The notes under the pieces are model-generated. The model saw nothing but the letters and a program-made list of their open reading frames with translations. It searched no databases and was not told where the DNA came from. A program made the position numbers and the translations under genes. A stretch of 64,000 bases of DNA from an uncultured Flavobacteriaceae bacterium (GTDB taxonomy: Bacteria; Bacteroidota; Bacteroidia; Flavobacteriales; Flavobacteriaceae): assembly GCA_947503005.1 (NCBI GenBank), contig CANNCA010000002.1, positions 1 to 64,000 on the forward strand, in the 5' to 3' direction. How positions within the stretch are numbered: the stretch's first letter is position 1; the number at the start of each line of letters is the position of its first letter. Positions 45,679 through 54,460 of the stretch are shown here, piece after piece.

Positions 45679-47274
45679 ATGAGAACACCAACTAAACCAA
45701 TTTTATCCCTGCTCTTTGTGGCGGGGATAACTTTTTTGTCTTGTAAAGATGAGGTGAAAACCACAACGGAAAACACCTCTGAGAGTAGGAAACCAAATAT
45801 CATTTATATTTTGGCTGACGATTTAGGGTATGCCGAAGTAGGTGCCTATGGTCAAGAAAAAATAGAAACTCCCAATATTGACGCACTAGCTAAATCGGGT
45901 ATGCTGTTTACTCAACACTACACCAGTGCACCAGTCTGTGCTCCTGCACGTCATATGTTATTGACCGGAAAGCATGCGGGCCATGCCTATATTCGCAGCA
46001 ATAGTGAATGGGGAGAACGTGGTGATGTATGGAATTATCGTGCTATGGCTAAAGACTCTACACTTGAGGGTCAAGGACCAATGCCTGAAACTACGATTAC
46101 CATGGCGGACAAGTTGAAGGAGGTTGGATATACTACAGGAATAGTTGGTAAGTGGGGTCTAGGAGCGCCACATACAAAGTCCGTACCCAATGATATGGGT
46201 TTTGATTTTTTCTACGGATATAATTGTCAGCGACAAGCGCATACCTATTATCCTTTACATTTATATAAAAACAGGAATAGGGTGCATTTGGCGAATGATA
46301 CCATAGCTCCAAACACTCCATTGGCTGAGGGATTAGACCCCAATGACGAAGCAAGTTATGCCGATTTTAATTTGAATGACTATAGCCCAGATTTAATGTT
46401 CAAAGAAATTACCGGTTTTGTTTCTGAAAATAATGAAAACCCGTTCTTTTTGTATTGGGCAACACCCATACCACATGTTGCGCTTCAAGCACCTAAGCGT
46501 TGGGTAGATTATTATGTCGAAAAATTTGGTACCGAAGAACCCTATTTAGCAGGAAAGAAACGGGGTTCCGGTTATTTTCCGCATAAAAACCCGCATGCAG
46601 CCTACGCTGCAATGGTTTCGTATCTAGATGAAAATATCGGGAAATTTGTGCAACAATTAAAAGATGAGGGTATCTATGATAACACTTTGATTGTTTTCAC
46701 TTCGGATAATGGCCCAAGCTACGCTGGAGGGGCTGACCCGATTTATTTTGAAAGTGCCAAACCTTTTAAAGGAGAATATGGCCGTGGGAAAGGGTTTTTA
46801 TACGAAGGAGGAATTCGTGTTCCGATGATTGCCTCTTGGCCTAAAAAAATTGCTCCCGGAGGTAAGAGCGATTTGATATCAGCGCACTATGATATGTTGG
46901 CTACGTTTGCCGAGGTATCTGGCTATGAAACCCCTAAAGATACCGATGGGGTTAGTATATTACCCACATTGTTGTCGAAGGGGCAACAAGAAGAGCACGA
47001 TTTTCTTTATTGGGAGTTTCCGAGCTATGGAGGCCAAGTTGCCATTCGAATGGGGGATTGGAAAGTCGTACGGCAGAATTTAAAGAATGAAGAAGCGCCA
47101 ACTCTTGAATTGTACAACTTAAAAACTGACCCTACCGAAACCACGAATGTGGCAGATGATAATCCAGAGATTATCGAGAAAGCAGCTGAAATATTTAGAA
47201 ACGAGCGAGAATCGCCAGCGTTGGAAAACTTCAAAATACCTTTATTGGAGAAGGGCAGTTTAACTGAAAAATAA
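45679..47274 (+). CDS. Arylsulfatase-type (S1) lipoprotein
   Basis: A 531-residue protein with lipobox LSCK (Cys 22). The catalytic core shows PNIIYILADDLGYAEVGAYGQ, the formylglycine site SAPVCAPARHMLLTGKHAG (Cys 87, canonical C-x-P-x-R), GIVGKWGLG, IVFTSDNGPSYAGG and GFLYEGGIRVPMIASWP. The final part DPTETTNVADDNPE is the usual S1 end. Five bases separate it from the exported oxidoreductase upstream, and 30 from the FGE gene downstream, so sulfatase and maturase are probably made together. Confidence 0.93.
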   Translation: MRTPTKPILSLLFVAGITFLSCKDEVKTTTENTSESRKPNIIYILADDLGYAEVGAYGQEKIETPNIDALAKSGMLFTQHYTSAPVCAPARHMLLTGKHAGHAYIRSNSEWGERGDVWNYRAMAKDSTLEGQGPMPETTITMADKLKEVGYTTGIVGKWGLGAPHTKSVPNDMGFDFFYGYNCQRQAHTYYPLHLYKNRNRVHLANDTIAPNTPLAEGLDPNDEASYADFNLNDYSPDLMFKEITGFVSENNENPFFLYWATPIPHVALQAPKRWVDYYVEKFGTEEPYLAGKKRGSGYFPHKNPHAAYAAMVSYLDENIGKFVQQLKDEGIYDNTLIVFTSDNGPSYAGGADPIYFESAKPFKGEYGRGKGFLYEGGIRVPMIASWPKKIAPGGKSDLISAHYDMLATFAEVSGYETPKDTDGVSILPTLLSKGQQEEHDFLYWEFPSYGGQVAIRMGDWKVVRQNLKNEEAPTLELYNLKTDPTETTNVADDNPEIIEKAAEIFRNERESPALENFKIPLLEKGSLTEK

Positions 47275-47304
47275 AATTAATTTTGTTCTTTGCGAATTTG
47301 AAGT

Positions 47305-48456
47305 ATGTCTATGAACGTTTACAAGATTCTATTATTTACTTTTTGTGTATTGTTTTTTTCTTGTAAGAACGAGAAAAAAATTGATAAAGTAAATTCCAAA
47401 ATATCTGAACAACAAGTTGAGGTACCAAAGGTTGAAAATTCCGAGATTTCCATCCAAATTGAGAAGCCTGAAAATGTGGACACTCCTGAAGGTATGGTAT
47501 GGATTTCCGGAGGTACTTTCAGCCAGGGGGCGGTAGCACACGACAAAATGGCCATGGGTCACGAAAAACCCGCAATTACCGTGACCGTAAGTGGCTTTTT
47601 TATGGATATTACCGAGGTCACAAACGCAGATTTCAAAAAATTCGTTGATGAAACAGGATACGAAACTATAGCCGAAAAGAAAATCGACTGGGAAGAAATG
47701 AAAAAACAACTTCCTCCAGGTACGCCCAAACCTCACGACAGTATCATGCAGCCGGGCTCTCTGGTTTTCAAAAAAACGAAAAGCTCGGTGCCGAATCTTT
47801 ACGATTTTTCACAATGGTGGGAATGGAAAATAGGAGCGAACTGGAAAAAGCCCAATGGCCCAGGTAGTAGTATCAAAGGCAAGGATAATCATCCTGTTGT
47901 GCATGTTTCTTATGAAGATGCCTTGGCCTATTGTGAATGGGCAGGAAGAAGACTGCCCACCGAAGCAGAATGGGAGCGTGCCGCACGTGGAAATCAAGAA
48001 AATAAAATTTTTGCTTGGGGAGACGATATTTCCATCTTACCCAAAATGGCCAACACTTGGGAAGGGGAATTCCCGGTAAACAATACCAAAATTGATGGTT
48101 TCGAACGACGAGCGGCGGTGAGATCATATCCTCCTAACGACTATGGACTCTATGATATGGCAGGGAATGTTTGGGAATGGACGAACGACTGGTACAATAC
48201 TAATTACTATAAACAAATTCGCGAAAGTGGAGCTGTTTTAATAAACCCAGAGGGGGCCGAAAGTCCGTTTAATGAAAGAGATCGGTACGCCCGTGAGCGT
48301 GTGATTAAAGGAGGTTCCTTTTTGTGCAGTGAGTCGTATTGCGCTAGTTATCGCATATCTGCACGTATGGCGACAAGTCTTGATTCCGCTCAGGAGCACC
48401 TTGGTTTCCGAACGGTCGCCACCCCTGAAATGATTGCTAATTCAAAAGAAAATTAA
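47305..48456 (+). CDS. Formylglycine-generating enzyme (FGE/SUMF1), lipoprotein
   Basis: A 383-residue protein with lipobox FFSC and a C-type-lectin-like FGE-sulfatase domain from about residue 60: GMVWISGGTFSQG, MDITEVTNADFKKFV, PVVHVSYEDALAYCEWAGRRLPTEAEWERAARG, GLYDMAGNVWEWTNDWY. Both catalytic cysteines are present in GGSFLCSESYC (Cys 341 and Cys 346, the same five-residue spacing as the copper-binding pair in human FGE), followed by RISARM and LGFRTVA. Many bacterial SUMF1-like proteins lack these cysteines; this one keeps them and should convert the active-site Cys of the three sulfatases into formylglycine. It would be membrane-anchored in the periplasm. The galactokinase start codon is two bases after its stop. 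Confidence 0.93.
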   Translation: MSMNVYKILLFTFCVLFFSCKNEKKIDKVNSKISEQQVEVPKVENSEISIQIEKPENVDTPEGMVWISGGTFSQGAVAHDKMAMGHEKPAITVTVSGFFMDITEVTNADFKKFVDETGYETIAEKKIDWEEMKKQLPPGTPKPHDSIMQPGSLVFKKTKSSVPNLYDFSQWWEWKIGANWKKPNGPGSSIKGKDNHPVVHVSYEDALAYCEWAGRRLPTEAEWERAARGNQENKIFAWGDDISILPKMANTWEGEFPVNNTKIDGFERRAAVRSYPPNDYGLYDMAGNVWEWTNDWYNTNYYKQIRESGAVLINPEGAESPFNERDRYARERVIKGGSFLCSESYCASYRISARMATSLDSAQEHLGFRTVATPEMIANSKEN

Positions 48457-48457
48457 C

Positions 48458-49582
48458 GTGCAGTTTTTAGAAAATTTCACTCCCGAACTTACCATTTCCT
48501 CCCCTGGTAGAATCAATTTCATCGGCGAGCATACCGATTATAATATGGGGTATGTATTGCCAACGGCAATAGGTAATACCATAACGTTTAAACTGGCCAA
48601 AAATGGTTATCAGAACAGTTGTAATGTCCATTCGGTGGGTTATGAGGGATTTTCATTTGATTTGGATAAAATTGCCATTAGTGATACCGAATGGCAGAAT
48701 TATGTGCTGGGTGTTTTAAATGAAATTTCAAAGCTAACAGATAAAGTGAAAGGTTTTGATTGTACCATTGAAAGCAACCTTCCCCTAGGCTCCGGATTAA
48801 GCTCTTCTGCCGCAATGGAATGTGGTTTGGCATTCGGTCTAAACGAATTATTTGATTTGGGTCTGTCGAAAATTACAATAGTAGAATTATCACAACGTGC
48901 AGAACATACTTATGTAGGAACCCAATGCGGCATTATGGATCAGTTCGCTTCGGTCATGAGTAAAGAAGGGCACGTCATACTATTGGATTGCCAATCATTG
49001 GAGTTTCAGCACATTCCCATTGATATCAAGCCTTATAAAATTCTAATGTTGAATACTAAAGTTTCTCATAACTTAGCTTCGAGTGAATACAATACACGTA
49101 AGAAAGAATGTGAAGAGGGGGTGGCGATAATGAGAAAGAAAAATCCCCATATTAAATCATTACGTGATGTAACCAGTGAAATGTTGGAAACTTCCAAAAA
49201 CGAAATGACCAAAACTGTTTACAATCGGTGCTCCTTTATTATCGATGAAAATCAAAGGGTACTAGATATGGTCAATGCGTTTAAGCAAAACGACTTGAAA
49301 ACCGTTGGGGAAATCTTATATGAAGCCCATCATGGAATTAGTAAACTCTACGAAGTTAGCTGTCCCGAATCTGACTTCTTGGTTAATTTGGCCAAGACGA
49401 ACCCATCAATACTAGGTGCACGCCAAACGGGAGGTGGTTTTGGGGGGTGTACCCTGAATATTATTCATAAAGATGCGATTAATAGCTTTACAGCAATCGC
49501 GTCCCGAGAGTATTCCAAAAAATTCAATATACAATTAGACGCTTTTGAAGTTCAACCTAGTGGTGGCACTTGCATTCTATAA
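48458..49582 (+). CDS. galK: Galactokinase
   Basis: A 374-residue GHMP kinase. I use the GTG at 48458; an upstream TTG at 48434 would overlap the FGE gene. Signature motifs: SSPGRINFIGEHTDYNMGYVLP (galactokinase signature, substrate contacts), LPLGSGLSSSAAMECG (ATP loop) and TGGGFGGCTLNII near the end; AEHTYVGTQCGIMDQFAS holds the catalytic Asp. It phosphorylates D-galactose to galactose 1-phosphate with ATP in the cytoplasm. The tight link to the FGE and sulfatase genes suggests that the glycan handled by this locus contains D-galactose, for example in a sulfated galactofucan. Confidence 0.93.
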   Translation: MQFLENFTPELTISSPGRINFIGEHTDYNMGYVLPTAIGNTITFKLAKNGYQNSCNVHSVGYEGFSFDLDKIAISDTEWQNYVLGVLNEISKLTDKVKGFDCTIESNLPLGSGLSSSAAMECGLAFGLNELFDLGLSKITIVELSQRAEHTYVGTQCGIMDQFASVMSKEGHVILLDCQSLEFQHIPIDIKPYKILMLNTKVSHNLASSEYNTRKKECEEGVAIMRKKNPHIKSLRDVTSEMLETSKNEMTKTVYNRCSFIIDENQRVLDMVNAFKQNDLKTVGEILYEAHHGISKLYEVSCPESDFLVNLAKTNPSILGARQTGGGFGGCTLNIIHKDAINSFTAIASREYSKKFNIQLDAFEVQPSGGTCIL

Positions 49583-49596
49583 GAAATAACGTCAGG

Positions 49597-50307
49597 TCAG
49601 TTTTGAGAACTGGTCAAAGCCTCTTCTAATTCATCCTTTTTATGCCTGCTCAAAGGTATTTGTTGCCCTCCAACTTCAACAAGGGCACTACTGAATTGCT
49701 GCACTTTGTTGAGATTTACGATATATGATTTATGAATTCTCAAAAACCTATCTTCTGGTAATTTTTTGATGAAGGCTTTCATCGTAGAGAGAACGAGAAT
49801 ATTGGCATCTTCGGTTACAACCTTTACGTAATCACCTAAACCTTCGATCCATTTAATCTCATTTATAACTACTTTTACTTTTTTGAGGCTGCTATTCACA
49901 AAAATGTGATCCTCGTCTTCTGTTTTGACATCAGAATTTTCACCAGCACGTGCCATCGCTTTTGTAATGGCGTCATTAAAACGATCCTTGGTTATCGGTT
50001 TTAAAAGATAATCGGTGACATCATAATCAAATGCTTTTAGAGCATATTCCGGTTTTCCTGTAATTAAAATAACCTGAGGTGGATTTTCCATGGACTCTAT
50101 GAATTCGAATCCATCTATAATTGGCATTTCTACATCCAAGAATATCAAATCGATATCGTTAGAGTTTACTTTTTTCTGTGCTTCAAATCCATCCTTGTAT
50201 TGAATGATCAATTCCAAATTGGGATGATTGGAAATAAGTTTACTAACGGCCATTCTTTGAACCGCAGAATCGTCGACTATGATACTTCGTAGTTTTTTTG
50301 CTTGCAT
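49597..50307 (-). CDS. LytTR-family response regulator
   Basis: A 236-residue protein: receiver domain (1-120) with SIIVDDSAVQR and the phosphorylated Asp in IDLIFLDVEMPIIDGFEF, Thr-Gly in LITGKPEYA and Lys in YLLKP; then a LytTR DNA-binding domain (about 140-230) with FVNSSLKKVKVVINEIKWIEGLGDYV and FLRIHKSYIVNLNKV. It probably binds DNA once phosphorylated. No sensor kinase is encoded next to it. It is transcribed alone, convergent to galactokinase with a 14-base gap. Confidence 0.92.
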   Translation of the reverse strand: MQAKKLRSIIVDDSAVQRMAVSKLISNHPNLELIIQYKDGFEAQKKVNSNDIDLIFLDVEMPIIDGFEFIESMENPPQVILITGKPEYALKAFDYDVTDYLLKPITKDRFNDAITKAMARAGENSDVKTEDEDHIFVNSSLKKVKVVINEIKWIEGLGDYVKVVTEDANILVLSTMKAFIKKLPEDRFLRIHKSYIVNLNKVQQFSSALVEVGGQQIPLSRHKKDELEEALTSSQN

Positions 50308-50673
50308 CTTAATATAGTGTTTCTTATCAGCTTGATAAAACTCCCATTACTCATTTACAATTAGCTTCACCGTTCAATATCAGAGCGGTAAAAGTAAGAT
50401 ATACTTGACGAAAATGTGTTAAAATATATCAACAAGGGCTTTTTCTGGAAGGTTAAATAGACATACATTAATTTGTAACGCAACCCAAATCTTTTCTGTT
50501 TCAAAGCAATAATCAGGCCAAGGTCATTATTTGATTTTACCTGAATTTGATGAAATTGCCTTGTTCAATGTTGATAACTTAGCTGTAAGGTTTTTATCAA
50601 AACAGCTACTTTTGTATGGTTACAACGCTAACAATTAAAAAAACTAAGTTTGTTTTAAGGAAAAAATAAGTAT
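50308..50673. promoter_or_regulatory. Divergent intergenic region upstream of thioredoxin reductase and LytTR gene
   Basis: The 366 bases contain no coding sequence. For the thioredoxin reductase gene, a perfect flavobacterial -7 box TAnnTTTG (tacttttg) is at 50607-50614, 59 bases before the ATG, but no TTG lies 17-23 bases upstream, so the site is tentative. No clear site was found for the LytTR gene. Confidence 0.45.
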
Positions 50674-51657
50674 ATGTCTGAAAGTATTGAAAGAGTAAAA
50701 ACCTTAATAATCGGTTCAGGTCCAGCGGGTTATACTGCTGCAATTTATGCCGCTAGAGCTGATTTAAAGCCCTTATTGTATACTGGTATGGAGCCAGGGG
50801 GACAGTTGACTACGACTACTGAAGTCGATAACTTTCCCGGCTATCCTGAAGGAATTGATGGTCCGACCATGATGATACAATTGCAACAACAAGCAGAACG
50901 ATTTGGTACCGAAGTCCGTATCGGTATGGTAACTGCCGTTGAGTTAAGCGAAGAAGTCGGCGGTATTCATAGAGCAACCGTAGACGATAACAAAGTGATT
51001 GAAGCGGAAACTATCATAATCTCAACAGGAGCTACTGCAAAATATTTAGGAATACCCAGTGAACAGCGTTTACGAGGTGGAGGCGTTTCAGCCTGTGCCG
51101 TCTGTGATGGTTTTTTTTACAAAGGTCAAGATGTTGCCATTGTCGGGGCAGGAGATACTGCTGCTGAGGAAGCTTCCTATTTGGCGAACATTTGTAATAA
51201 AGTAACCATGTTGGTGCGAAAAGACCATATGAGAGCATCGAAAGCGATGCAGCACAGAGTTCATAGTCTTAAGAATATTGAAGTGCGTTACAATACCGAA
51301 GTTGACGAGGTTTTAGGAGATCAAGTTGTAGAAGGTCTTCGTATTAAAAACAATCAAACAGGGGAAAAGGAAGATATAGCTATTACCGGTTTATTTATAG
51401 CTATTGGTCATAAGCCTAATACTGATATTTTCAAAGGCCAGTTAGATATGGACGAGACGGGCTATTTGATTACAGTAGGCAAGTCCACCAAAACCAATAA
51501 ACCAGGTGTTTTCGCAAGTGGAGATGCACAAGACAAAGAATATCGTCAAGCGGTAACCGCCGCTGGTACGGGTTGTATGGCGGCTCTGGACGCAGAGCGC
51601 TATTTAGCATCCATTGGGTCGGTTGAAGAGGTTGTAGGGGATAATTATAGTGTTTAG
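50674..51657 (+). CDS. trxB: Thioredoxin-disulfide reductase
   Basis: A 327-residue flavoprotein with FAD start LIIGSGPAGYTAAIYAARA, GGQLTTTTEVDNFPGYPEGIDGP, the redox pair CAVCD (Cys 141, Cys 144), NADPH motif VGAGDTAAEEASYLA and the C-terminal FAD segment VFASGDAQDKEYRQAVTAAGTGCMAALDAE. It passes electrons from NADPH to thioredoxin in the cytoplasm. It is monocistronic and ends in a strong terminator. Confidence 0.95.
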   Translation: MSESIERVKTLIIGSGPAGYTAAIYAARADLKPLLYTGMEPGGQLTTTTEVDNFPGYPEGIDGPTMMIQLQQQAERFGTEVRIGMVTAVELSEEVGGIHRATVDDNKVIEAETIIISTGATAKYLGIPSEQRLRGGGVSACAVCDGFFYKGQDVAIVGAGDTAAEEASYLANICNKVTMLVRKDHMRASKAMQHRVHSLKNIEVRYNTEVDEVLGDQVVEGLRIKNNQTGEKEDIAITGLFIAIGHKPNTDIFKGQLDMDETGYLITVGKSTKTNKPGVFASGDAQDKEYRQAVTAAGTGCMAALDAERYLASIGSVEEVVGDNYSV

Positions 51658-51667
51658 CATAATAGAT

Positions 51668-51714
51668 AAAAGAGGCCGTCCAAAAATATAAATTTTTGGA
51701 CGGCCTCTTTTAAT
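51668..51714. terminator. Strong bidirectional intrinsic terminator
   Basis: A perfect 20-base-pair stem (51668-51687 pairs with 51692-51711) with a four-base loop ataa. The arms begin with aaaagaggcc and end with ggcctctttt, so T runs lie on either side on both strands. It stops the thioredoxin reductase transcript and also that of the convergent lipocalin-like gene ending at 51733. Confidence 0.93.
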
Positions 51715-51732
51715 ATAACAATTAGGTTATCG

Positions 51733-52179
51733 TCAATCAAGTCTTACATAATTCTCAGAAAATGTGCGGTTGCCTTCTTCATCATGACTGATTTGGCTGT
51801 AAGTGTCATCTTCAAGTTTGAGTTCAAAAGTAAAAACCCTCATGGTATCCAAAGCACTCATCATTTCATTATCGCCGTATTCAATGGTTTCAATCAATTC
51901 ATCGTTGGTAATCATGTATGAGCCGTATCCAAATCGGGCGGTTTTATCCTTCGGCACGTAACGTGACCACATTATTTTTCCATTGTAATACATTTTTACC
52001 TGCCGATAACCATCGGTTGCAAGTACTGTATCAGTAACGTTGACACCATCATAGTTGTAAAAACTTTTTAGCTCCCATGTTCCTTCAATTGAGTGAAAGG
52101 GAGTCATTTTTTCTGATTTGAAATCTGAGGCCGAAATTAAAATCAGCATCAGGACCAGTAGTGATAGTATTTTTCTCAT
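51733..52179 (-). CDS. Small exported lipocalin-like protein
   Basis: About 148 residues from the ATG two codons inside a possible TTG start. There is a signal peptide (hydrophobic part ILSLLVLMLILISASD). The mature part starts IEGTWELKSFYNY, a common start of lipocalin-like DUF domains (GTW motif), followed by several beta strands (MYYNGKIMWSRYVP, FTFELKLEDDTYSQI). Cargo and role are unknown. Transcribed alone toward the bidirectional terminator. Confidence 0.78.
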   Translation of the reverse strand: MRKILSLLVLMLILISASDFKSEKMTPFHSIEGTWELKSFYNYDGVNVTDTVLATDGYRQVKMYYNGKIMWSRYVPKDKTARFGYGSYMITNDELIETIEYGDNEMMSALDTMRVFTFELKLEDDTYSQISHDEEGNRTFSENYVRLD

Positions 52180-52306
52180 GTCCAAATCGTTTTAGTGTTA
52201 TTAATTGAATACTAAAAAGTTACGATAATTTTAACAAATTCACAATAAATACATCTTATAATTATCAATAAGGAAATTACAGAATAGGGAGAAAAAAAGA
52301 TTTGAA

Positions 52307-53353
52307 TTATTTGTAAGAATTCAATGTTTCTGCGAGAAGTTCAATATCTCCATCTTTATGAGATGCAGAGATAACGATTCGACTCATAAGCTGCCCTTCG
52401 TCATTAGGATATTTGAAGTTGGTGGTAAGAATTTCATGTTCTTTCAAATAGTTGGTCAATATAGCATCTTTAAAAGTAAATACAGGATGATCTGGGACAT
52501 ATTGAAATCGATTGGTATTATGTGTTTTTGCAAAAAATTGGCGAAGATTTCTTTTCAATAAATCTCTTTGTTGCTTGTAGATGCTATGACTTACAACAAA
52601 TGTGGAGAGTGCTGCAGGTGTGGCGGGACTGGCACCGCCAAAAAAATCAGTTTTTGTCAATTGTGCAATACGCATTTCAGTACCACATATCGCTCCGGCC
52701 TGTATACCGAAGCCTTTTCCTAGAGAGCAACAAACTACTAATTCCTTTGGGGCAAGATCGTAAATGGCTGCGTAGGCTCCGCCACCATTTTTGCCTAGTA
52801 CACCAACGCCATGCGAATCATCCACAACTAGAATTATATCGTTAAATGGAAGCTCTTTTAATCTTTTAAAGGTCGGATAAGTAGTTTCAATCGTATCAAT
52901 GGAATCTATAAACACCACAGGCGTTTCATCGCCCTCAGACCCAATATGTTGATAAACAGCGTGAGCTAATTCCTTGAAATTCTCAAAGGGAACCGATTCC
53001 TTTTGAAACAGAGCGGAATGCGTATTCGGTGCATAAAAACATTGGAAAGCGTCATTATCAAAATGTTGGGCCAGAAGTTTGCCCGCCAAATAACCTGATG
53101 ATAACGTGGCACAGGATTGACATCCAATCAGGTTCGCCAAGGAATTTTCCGCTTTTTCGAAGATCGAAAGCTTGATATTCGACTTTCTCGAAGCCCCGTA
53201 GTTTGTGCCGTATTTTCTGATATTTTGAATGAACAGTTCTTGAAACTCAGAATGGGTCTGCAGACCTAAGTAAGAAGTTCCACCGAAGTAGAGATAGTTG
53301 TTGCCACTTATTGAGACTTCCCGTCCGGGAAATGTTTCTATGAAATGGCTCAT
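52307..53353 (-). CDS. Alpha-oxoamine synthase-like PLP enzyme (KBL/BioF family)
   Basis: A 348-residue fold-type I PLP enzyme. Visible motifs: NYLYFGGTSYLGL, TLSSGYLAGKLLA, FYAPNTHSALF (His that stacks on PLP), VVDDSHGVGVLGKNG (Asp-His pair) and CCSLGKGFGIQAGAICG, where the Lys forms the Schiff base. The enzyme lacks the longer N-terminal arm of BioF, GlyAT and ALAS (about 390-400 residues), so its substrate may differ from them. The start codon overlaps the end of the dipeptide epimerase by four bases, so the two are translationally coupled; the joint function is unknown. Confidence 0.82.
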   Translation of the reverse strand: MSHFIETFPGREVSISGNNYLYFGGTSYLGLQTHSEFQELFIQNIRKYGTNYGASRKSNIKLSIFEKAENSLANLIGCQSCATLSSGYLAGKLLAQHFDNDAFQCFYAPNTHSALFQKESVPFENFKELAHAVYQHIGSEGDETPVVFIDSIDTIETTYPTFKRLKELPFNDIILVVDDSHGVGVLGKNGGGAYAAIYDLAPKELVVCCSLGKGFGIQAGAICGTEMRIAQLTKTDFFGGASPATPAALSTFVVSHSIYKQQRDLLKRNLRQFFAKTHNTNRFQYVPDHPVFTFKDAILTNYLKEHEILTTNFKYPNDEGQLMSRIVISASHKDGDIELLAETLNSYK

Positions 53354-54363
53354 TTTAAAAGTGTTATCCCGCTTCCACCAAGCGTGGGAAAAATAACTTT
53401 TCCATCCGAAGCGATTTTAACGCCTTCGGCAATATCTTCAGAAAGAAGCATTGCTCCGTCCATATCAACATAATCCAATTGAGGAAGTACCTGGGCTATC
53501 GCCGAAATGCCTACGGTTGATTCGGTCATGCATCCTACCATAATTTTTAGTCCTAGTTCCTTTCCTTTTTTTATCATGCGTAAGGCAGGAATAAGCCCTC
53601 CACATTTGGTTAGTTTTATGTTTATGCCTGAAAAATGAAGTCCACATTTTTCTACATCACTTTCAACAATACAACTCTCATCAGCGATTACGGGTAATAC
53701 GCTATGATGCATTACCTGTTCCATACCTTGCCAATCATCTGCTTTCAGGGGCTGTTCCAGAAATTCTACACCTAAATCTTTTAATAGAGGCGCATTGAAA
53801 ATGGTTTCTTTAGCTGACCATGCGCAATTTGCATCAATTCTAAAAACTGCATCGGTATGATTACGAAGTTCTTTAATTATGGCAACATCATTATCGGTGC
53901 CTAATTTTATTTTATAGATGGGCCATGGGGTTTCCTGCATTTTGGCCACCATTTTTTCCACGGTATCCAGGCCGATAGTGTAATTGGTGGTGGGGTAAGA
54001 GGATGTATCGGTTTTCCAGATTTCGTATAATGGCTTACCTATTAATTTTCCATATAAATCGTGAGCTGCCAAATCCAATGCGCAAATGGAGAAATTGCTC
54101 AATCCTTTTCTGGTTAAATAGGAATGGAAGTCCTTTGGGTTCGAAAATTCAAAAGTCGTTATCTCGTTTCGAACTGTTTCAATTTCATTAATCATATCCT
54201 CCACCGTAATTCCGTAATAGGAATTTGAGGTGGCTTCGCCATAACCGGTGTGGCCATCTTTCGATAGGCCGACTATCAAAGTATCTTGAGAATCATGTGA
54301 TTCACGTGATATACTAAAGGTATGTTTAAGAGGTAAGGTGTATTTTTCCAGACTTAATTCCAT
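53350..54363 (-). CDS. Dipeptide epimerase (L-Ala-D/L-Glu epimerase-like, enolase superfamily)
   Basis: A 337-residue protein from the ATG at 54363 (TTG one codon upstream not used). Enolase-superfamily barrel with the KxK pair in YKIKLG, metal ligands in FRIDANCAW, FLEQPL and VIADES, the second catalytic Lys in NIKLTKCGGL and the C-terminal GCMTESTVG typical of Ala-Glu epimerases. These enzymes epimerise cell-wall dipeptides during murein recycling. It is followed with a four-base overlap by the alpha-oxoamine synthase-like gene. Confidence 0.88.
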   Translation of the reverse strand: MELSLEKYTLPLKHTFSISRESHDSQDTLIVGLSKDGHTGYGEATSNSYYGITVEDMINEIETVRNEITTFEFSNPKDFHSYLTRKGLSNFSICALDLAAHDLYGKLIGKPLYEIWKTDTSSYPTTNYTIGLDTVEKMVAKMQETPWPIYKIKLGTDNDVAIIKELRNHTDAVFRIDANCAWSAKETIFNAPLLKDLGVEFLEQPLKADDWQGMEQVMHHSVLPVIADESCIVESDVEKCGLHFSGINIKLTKCGGLIPALRMIKKGKELGLKIMVGCMTESTVGISAIAQVLPQLDYVDMDGAMLLSEDIAEGVKIASDGKVIFPTLGGSGITLLK

Positions 54364-54397
54364 CAATGAAAAATGTTTTGACTAAGATAGCAAAAGA

Positions 54398-54423
54398 CCC
54401 CAAAGGTTCTAAATCCTTTGAGG
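54398..54423 (-). terminator. Probable terminator after the DUF2807 gene
   Basis: A hairpin with stem ccccaaagg / cctttgagg (one wobble), followed on the minus strand by tcttttg. It lies about 38 bases past the stop at 54461 and would end the PadR-PspC-DUF2807 operon. Confidence 0.5.
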
Positions 54424-54460
54424 CCTATGTTTGAGTTAGTTTGAATTTTGATAAAAAGTA

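Noticed and set aside
47305-48456. SUMF1-domain protein as a non-enzymatic gliding/surface protein (GldJ/GldK type)
   Set aside because: The catalytic Cys pair with correct spacing is present.
53350-54363. Enolase-superfamily gene as an L-fuconate dehydratase
   Set aside because: Its motifs (KIK, DANCAW, EQPL, ADES, CMTES) fit Ala-Glu epimerases, and it lies far from the fucose genes.
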